Below, piece by piece: positions 60,188 to 64,000 of a DNA stretch of 64,000 nucleotides. Origin of the DNA: Fodinibacter sp038258215 (lineage in GTDB: Bacteria; Actinomycetota; Actinomycetes; Actinomycetales; Dermatophilaceae); NCBI GenBank assembly GCA_038258215.1, contig JBBSQC010000015.1:1-64000 (forward strand), written 5' to 3'. Made by a program: the position numbers and the translations under genes. Position 1 is the first letter of the stretch. Every line of letters starts with the position of its first letter. The notes below the pieces were generated by a model. That model was given only the letters and a program-made list of their open reading frames with translations, was not told the origin of the DNA and did no database searches.

Positions 60188-60321
60188 CGCCGCCCAGTCT
60201 GCGACACGGGGGGCCTCCGGCGTCCGAGCAACGCCGAGGCGGAACGGATTTCGTCGGGTTCGCGGACGCCGAGACCCCGGAAGCCCCGGCGAGACACGAG
60301 AACTCCTCCCTTGCCTCACCA

Positions 60322-60348
60322 GGGGTTTCGGGGTGACCCCGAAACCCC
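60322..60348 (-). terminator. Hairpin after sucD
   Basis: GGGGTTTCGGGG (60322-60333) pairs perfectly with CCCCGAAACCCC (60337-60348) around a 3-base loop, 12 bases after the sucD stop on the minus strand. It probably ends the sucCD message, leaving DUF6350-purN to its own promoter. Confidence 0.65.
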
Positions 60349-60359
60349 CGGCGGGAGGG

Positions 60360-61253
60360 TCAGGCGTTGAGGCCGCGCATGATCTCGCGCATCAGGTCCG
60401 CCGTGGCCGAGGGGGTCTTGCCGACCTTGACCCCTGCGGCCTCGAGCGCCTCCTGCTTGGCCGCCGCGGTGCCGGCCGAGCCCGACACGATCGCACCGGC
60501 GTGGCCCATGGTCTTGCCCTCGGGTGCGGTGAAGCCCGCGACGTAGCCGACGACCGGCTTGGTGACGTGGTCCTTGATGTAGGCCGCGGCGCGCTCCTCG
60601 GCGTCGCCGCCGATCTCCCCGATCATGACGATGGCGTCGGTGTCGGGGTCGTTCTCGAACGCCTCGAGGCAGTCGATGTGGGTGGTACCGATGATCGGGT
60701 CACCGCCGATGCCGACGGCCGAGGAGAAGCCGAACTCCCGCAGCTCGTACATCATCTGGTAGGTCAGGGTGCCCGACTTCGACACCAGCCCGATGCGCCC
60801 GGGCCCGGCGATGTTGGCCGGGATGATGCCCGCGTTGGCCTGTCCGGGGCTGATCAGCCCGGGGCAGTTCGGGCCGACGATGCGCGTCGTACCGGCGCTC
60901 ACCGAGTGCGCGTAGAACTCCGCGGCGTCCTTCACGGCGATGCCCTCGGTGATGACGACGGCGAGCGGGATGGCCGCGTCGATCGCCTCCACCACGGCGG
61001 ACTTCGCGAACGCAGGCGGCACGAAGATCACCGAGACGTTGGCGCCGGTCGCCTCGATGGCCTCGGCCACCGTGCCGAAGACCGGCACGGTCACACCGCC
61101 GTCGAAGTCGACGCTGGTGCCGGCCTTGCGCGGGTTGACCCCGCCCACGATCGCGGTGCCGGAGGCCAGCATCCGCTGGGTGTGCTTCATGCCCTCTGAG
61201 CCGGTCATGCCCTGGACGATGACCTTGGAGCTGTCGTCGAGAAAGATTGCCAT
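60360..61253 (-). CDS. sucD: Succinyl-CoA ligase, alpha subunit
   Basis: A 297-residue subunit that binds CoA and carries the phosphohistidine. MAIFLDDSSKVIVQGMTGSE begins the CoA-binding fold; GPNCPGLISPGQANAGIIPA is the family signature. The active-site His lies in GKTMGHAGAIVSG (GHAGA). IGIGGDPIIGTTHIDCLEAF is also conserved. It follows sucC by 19 bases in the same operon. Confidence 0.97.
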   Translation of the reverse strand: MAIFLDDSSKVIVQGMTGSEGMKHTQRMLASGTAIVGGVNPRKAGTSVDFDGGVTVPVFGTVAEAIEATGANVSVIFVPPAFAKSAVVEAIDAAIPLAVVITEGIAVKDAAEFYAHSVSAGTTRIVGPNCPGLISPGQANAGIIPANIAGPGRIGLVSKSGTLTYQMMYELREFGFSSAVGIGGDPIIGTTHIDCLEAFENDPDTDAIVMIGEIGGDAEERAAAYIKDHVTKPVVGYVAGFTAPEGKTMGHAGAIVSGSAGTAAAKQEALEAAGVKVGKTPSATADLMREIMRGLNA

Positions 61254-61272
61254 GTCTGTTGTCTCCGGCCTT

Positions 61273-62457
61273 TCAGTTCGCGGCCGAAGCCAGTTCGGCG
61301 GCCTTGCGGGCCGCGCCGTCCATGGTCTCTTCGATGCTCACCAACGGGTGGTTGGCCTCGGCGAGGATGCGCCGGCCCTCCTCGACGTTGTTGCCGTCGA
61401 GCCGCACGACGAGCGGCTTGGTCGCCTCGTCACCGAGGGCCTGGAGCGCACCGACGATGCCGTTGGCCACCGCGTCGCACGAGGTGATGCCTCCGAAGAC
61501 GTTGACGAACACCGACTTCACCTGCTCGTCACCGAGGATGATGTGCAGCCCGTCGGCCATCACCTGCGCCGAGGCGCCGCCGCCGATGTCGAGGAAGTTC
61601 GCCGGCTTGGGTGACCCCGGGAACTCCTCACCGGCATACGCGACGACGTCCAGGGTGCTCATCACCAGCCCGGCACCGTTGCCGATGATGCCGACCGACC
61701 CGTCGAGCTTGACGTAGTTGAGGCCCTTCTCCTTGGCCGCCGCCTCCAGCGGGTCGGCCGCGGCCTTGTCCTCCAGGGCCTCGTGGTCCGGGTGGCGGAA
61801 GTCGGCGTTGGCGTCGAGCGTGACCTTGCCGTCGAGGGCCACGATGTCGCCGTCCTCCGTCTTGACGAGCGGGTTGACCTCGACGAGCGTCGCGTCCTCC
61901 TCGCGGTAGACCGTCCACAGGCTCTGGAGCACGGGCACGACCTTCGCGGCGGTGTCGGCGTCGAAACCCGCGGCGTCGACGATCTCGCGGGCCTTCGCCT
62001 CGTCGACGCCCACGTTGGGGTCGACCGGCACCCGGGCGAGGGCCTCCGGTCGCTCGACGGCGAGCTGCTCGATCTCGACGCCACCCTCGACGCTGCACAT
62101 CGCGAGGTAGCTGCGGTTGGCGCGGTCGAGCAGGATCGAGACGTAGTACTCCTCGGCGATGCGGGCGCCCTGGGCGACCATCACCTGGTGGACCGTGTGA
62201 CCCTTGATGTCCATGCCGAGGATCGCGCGGGCGTGCTCCTCGGCCTCCTCGGCGCTCTTCGCGACCTTCACGCCGCCCGCCTTGCCGCGGCCACCGGTCT
62301 TGACCTGCGCCTTCACGACCGTCACCCCGCCACTGGCCGTGCCGATCCGCTCCGCGGCCGCTCGGGCCTCCTCGGGCGTCGTGGCGACTGCCCCTCCGAG
62401 CACGGGCACACCGTGCTTCTCGAACACGTCACGGGCCTGGTACTCGAAGAGATCCAC
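61273..62457 (-). CDS. sucC: Succinyl-CoA ligase [ADP-forming], beta subunit
   Basis: A 394-residue ATP-grasp subunit. The GTG at 62455-62457 gives the standard start (DLFEYQARDVFEKHGVPVLG); an ATG six codons upstream is not conserved. ATP-grasp residues in VVKAQVKTGGRGKAGGVKVA, VEVNPLVKTEDGDIVALDGK, and GNGAGLVMSTLDVVAYAGEE with ANFLDIGGGASAQVMADGL complete the family pattern. It makes succinate and ATP from succinyl-CoA in the TCA cycle. Confidence 0.97.
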   Translation of the reverse strand: MDLFEYQARDVFEKHGVPVLGGAVATTPEEARAAAERIGTASGGVTVVKAQVKTGGRGKAGGVKVAKSAEEAEEHARAILGMDIKGHTVHQVMVAQGARIAEEYYVSILLDRANRSYLAMCSVEGGVEIEQLAVERPEALARVPVDPNVGVDEAKAREIVDAAGFDADTAAKVVPVLQSLWTVYREEDATLVEVNPLVKTEDGDIVALDGKVTLDANADFRHPDHEALEDKAAADPLEAAAKEKGLNYVKLDGSVGIIGNGAGLVMSTLDVVAYAGEEFPGSPKPANFLDIGGGASAQVMADGLHIILGDEQVKSVFVNVFGGITSCDAVANGIVGALQALGDEATKPLVVRLDGNNVEEGRRILAEANHPLVSIEETMDGAARKAAELASAAN

Positions 62458-62663
62458 GAGGCGATCCGTCCTCACACTGTCGATGGTGACCGGGAAGTCC
62501 GTCCGCAGGGGAGCCTAACGGTGGCGGGCCCTCCGCGTCCCATCCGGAGCGTCCCGCGGACCGATTACCCCGCCCCCAGCGCTGTTCGTGCCCCCATCGG
62601 ATGCCGGGCAGCCGGTCGGAACGCCCCGCCCCGGCGGCCCCTGCGCCGTACAGTGAAGCGGCC

Positions 62664-63599
62664 ATGGCGTCACCCACCCGGCCGAGCGCCGACGATCCCG
62701 GCGAGGCACCTGCACCGGAGCAGGCCTCGGTGCTGGACCACGCCCGCGATGTCGCCACCACGGCGGTCGCCCTCGTGCTCGACCCCGCGGTCCTCGCGGG
62801 TGGGTTGGTCGAGGCCGCCTGGATGGCCGCGCACGTCGCGACGTGGCCCCTCGGCCTGATCGGCGGGAGGGGGCGGCGGCGGGACGTGGCGTACCGCGTC
62901 GAGCACCTGCCCCCTGTGCAGCGCGGCCTGCTGGTGTCCGACGTGGAGGCAGCGGGGACGCCGATCCTCCTGGTGCACGGCATCGTCAGCAACCGCTCGA
63001 TCTTCACCCTGCTGCGTCGTGGCCTGACCCGTCGCGGCTTCTCCAACGTCTTCGCCATGAACTACGCCACCGTCCTGACCGACGTCCGTGCTGCCGCGGC
63101 CGGGCTGGCCTTCGAAGTCGAGACGATCGTGGAGGAGACGGGGTTCGAGCGGATCCACATCATCGGGCACAGCCTCGGCGGGCTCATCGCCCGCTACTAC
63201 GTCACCCGTCTCGGCGGCGATGCGCGGGTGCACACGCTCGTGACGTTGGGCAGCCCGCACACCGGGACGTACACGGCATACGCCGTCCCGACCCGGCTGA
63301 TGAAGCAGATGCGACCCGGCAGCGCGCTGATGCGCGAGCTCGCGAGGCCGGTGCGCGGATGCCGCACCCGGTTCATCTCCTACTGGTCCGACAGCGACGC
63401 GGCGATCGTGCCGCAGCGGTCGGCGGCCCTGCGGCACCGCGACCTCGCCGCCCGGAACATCGCCCTCCACGGTGCCGGCCACCTCACCCTCCCCATGCTC
63501 GGAGAGGTCGTCCACGGCATCTCCAGCGCCCTGGCCCACCTGGACGCCCAGGGCGGCACCGTGCGGTCCGGCGTGACCCCCCTGACCCGCGACGAGTGA
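62664..63599 (+). CDS. Alpha/beta-hydrolase, lipase-like
   Basis: A 311-residue alpha/beta-hydrolase. Oxyanion-hole region TPILLVHGIVSNRSIF (residues about 99-114) and nucleophile elbow GHSLGGLIARYYVTRLGG (Ser near 173). LVTLGSPHTGTYTAYAVPTR and SYWSDSDAAIVPQRSAAL (Asp) with GAGHLTLPMLGEVV (His) supply the rest of the triad. The pattern is that of triacylglycerol lipases/esterases. The first 50 residues include a hydrophobic stretch (ATTAVALVLDPAVLAGGLVE) that may associate with membrane, but no clear signal peptide. It is divergent from sucC. Confidence 0.87.
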   Translation: MASPTRPSADDPGEAPAPEQASVLDHARDVATTAVALVLDPAVLAGGLVEAAWMAAHVATWPLGLIGGRGRRRDVAYRVEHLPPVQRGLLVSDVEAAGTPILLVHGIVSNRSIFTLLRRGLTRRGFSNVFAMNYATVLTDVRAAAAGLAFEVETIVEETGFERIHIIGHSLGGLIARYYVTRLGGDARVHTLVTLGSPHTGTYTAYAVPTRLMKQMRPGSALMRELARPVRGCRTRFISYWSDSDAAIVPQRSAALRHRDLAARNIALHGAGHLTLPMLGEVVHGISSALAHLDAQGGTVRSGVTPLTRDE

Positions 63600-63718
63600 C
63601 GCTGCTCCGGGGCGTCCAGCATGTGATCGGGGTCGAGAGCACCACGAACCTGCAGGTCAGAAGCGGGGGAGCAGCCCACCTGAGAACCCTGTCCACAGAC
63701 TCACAGGTCGAACTTTGT

Positions 63719-63743
63719 GTCACGGAATGGTCACGGTACCGTG
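63719..63743. promoter_or_regulatory. GTCACG direct repeat and palindrome upstream of a secreted protein gene
   Basis: GTCACG (63719-63724) recurs 11 bases later (63730-63735), a spacing typical of OmpR-class response regulators; MtrA boxes in actinobacteria are of this kind. The second copy runs into the perfect palindrome CACGGTACCGTG (63732-63743). The site lies 40-65 bases before the GTG of the exported protein. Confidence 0.45.
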
Positions 63744-63782
63744 TACCAGCCCCACCACCCCCCTGATGAGGTAACCCCTGTC

Positions 63783-64000
63783 GTGACTTCCCCGTCGTAT
63801 CACGGACGCCACCATGCCCCCCGCAGTTCCGAGGGTCATCGTGGTCTCCGTGTCCCCCGCGCCTTCACCTCAAGTTTCGTGCTGCCCACCGTGGCGGCCG
63901 GTGCGCTCGTGCTGACCGCGACCGGGGCCTCCGTCGCGGAGTCCGCACCCCTGGCCCCGCTGACCCTCGACCTCTCGGCGCCGCAGTCCGAGATGGCGCG
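63783..64000 (+). CDS. Exported protein, N-terminal fragment
   Basis: The first 72 residues of a protein cut by the window end. From GTG 63783 it reads a basic, His/Arg-rich leader (VTSPSYHGRHHAPRSS), then a signal-peptide core (FVLPTVAAGALVLTATGASV) and a likely cleavage region (AESAPLAPL). The function is not visible. The upstream site and this style of leader suggest a cell-wall hydrolase or resuscitation-type protein, which is inference. No strong ribosome site is seen; GAGGTAACCCC lies 8-18 bases before the start. Confidence 0.65.
   Translation, partial: MTSPSYHGRHHAPRSSEGHRGLRVPRAFTSSFVLPTVAAGALVLTATGASVAESAPLAPLTLDLSAPQSEMA

Noticed and set aside
63600..63782. Cyclic di-AMP (ydaO) riboswitch before a secreted cell-wall gene
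   Set aside because: The leader is short and I could not find the conserved ydaO elements; only direct-repeat and palindrome signals are seen.

Overview
The window is high-GC DNA with heavy G/C third-position codon use, many GTG starts, frequent 4-base ATGA/GTGA gene overlaps, a monomeric-type isocitrate dehydrogenase, PPOX/F420-type oxidoreductases, a DUF6350 membrane protein and PucR/NCS2 genes. This fits an actinobacterium, probably in or near the Intrasporangiaceae (Janibacter/Knoellia/Tetrasphaera-like); the family-level placement is inference from gene content and style.

Backbone. Housekeeping genes that are normally close together in Actinobacteria are spread across the window in their usual order: icd (1-750, partial), mdh (2593), folD (4926-5825), purH (44979-46607), purN (58332), DUF6350 (58934), sucD (60360), sucC (61273). 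Two large accessory blocks sit inside this series: a nucleobase-catabolism and accessory block between folD and purH (about 6-44 kb), and a galactoside-utilisation block between purH and purN (about 47-57 kb).

Nucleobase block. AllG/AllF/AllH-like genes (DUF1116, FdrA, DUF2877; the three subunits of E. coli oxamate carbamoyltransferase) lie divergent from a pucR regulator (5977-11174). After a scarred stretch (11.7-18 kb: IS110 transposase with a premature stop, integrase fragment, frameshifted VOC gene, copper lipoprotein, TetR-VOC pair) come an NCS2 uracil-type permease, a three-subunit molybdenum hydroxylase, CoxG, a nitrilase-family amidase, NfeD-flotillin, HyuA/HyuB, a CaiB/BaiF CoA-transferase, a DMT transporter, carbamate kinase and barbiturase (18205-37389). 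I read this as a candidate oxidative pyrimidine pathway: uracil to barbiturate (Mo hydroxylase), to ureidomalonate (barbiturase), then phosphorolysis by the AllFGH-like complex to malonamate plus carbamoyl phosphate. Carbamate kinase would recover ATP, and the amidase and CoA-transferase would take malonamate to malonyl-CoA. Ureidomalonate is the one-carbon homologue of oxalurate, which makes this chemically plausible. It is a hypothesis.

Modification cassette. At 37.6-43 kb are UDP-galactopyranose mutase, a seven-repeat FG-GAP propeller with a metzincin-type zinc site, a HEAT-like protein with an internal start for a proline-rich 97-residue product, a Skp1-type GlcNAc transferase and a prolyl-hydroxylase-like 2OG-Fe(II) dioxygenase. 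The last four genes are tightly packed or overlapping. This resembles a bacterial version of the eukaryotic hydroxyproline-glycosylation pair.

Galactoside block. An ABC importer (binding protein and two permeases, no ATPase) and a GH36 alpha-galactosidase face a GH42 beta-galactosidase, a DeoR regulator and galT across a 276-base control region.

Small structure. A 20-base motif plus hairpin occurs at the 3' ends of mdh, folD and allG. Unrelated palindromes lie in frame inside allH, hyuA and a PPOX gene. Two near-identical 17-bp palindromes overlap a likely leaderless promoter at 57.7 kb. No rRNA, tRNA or CRISPR array was recognised.
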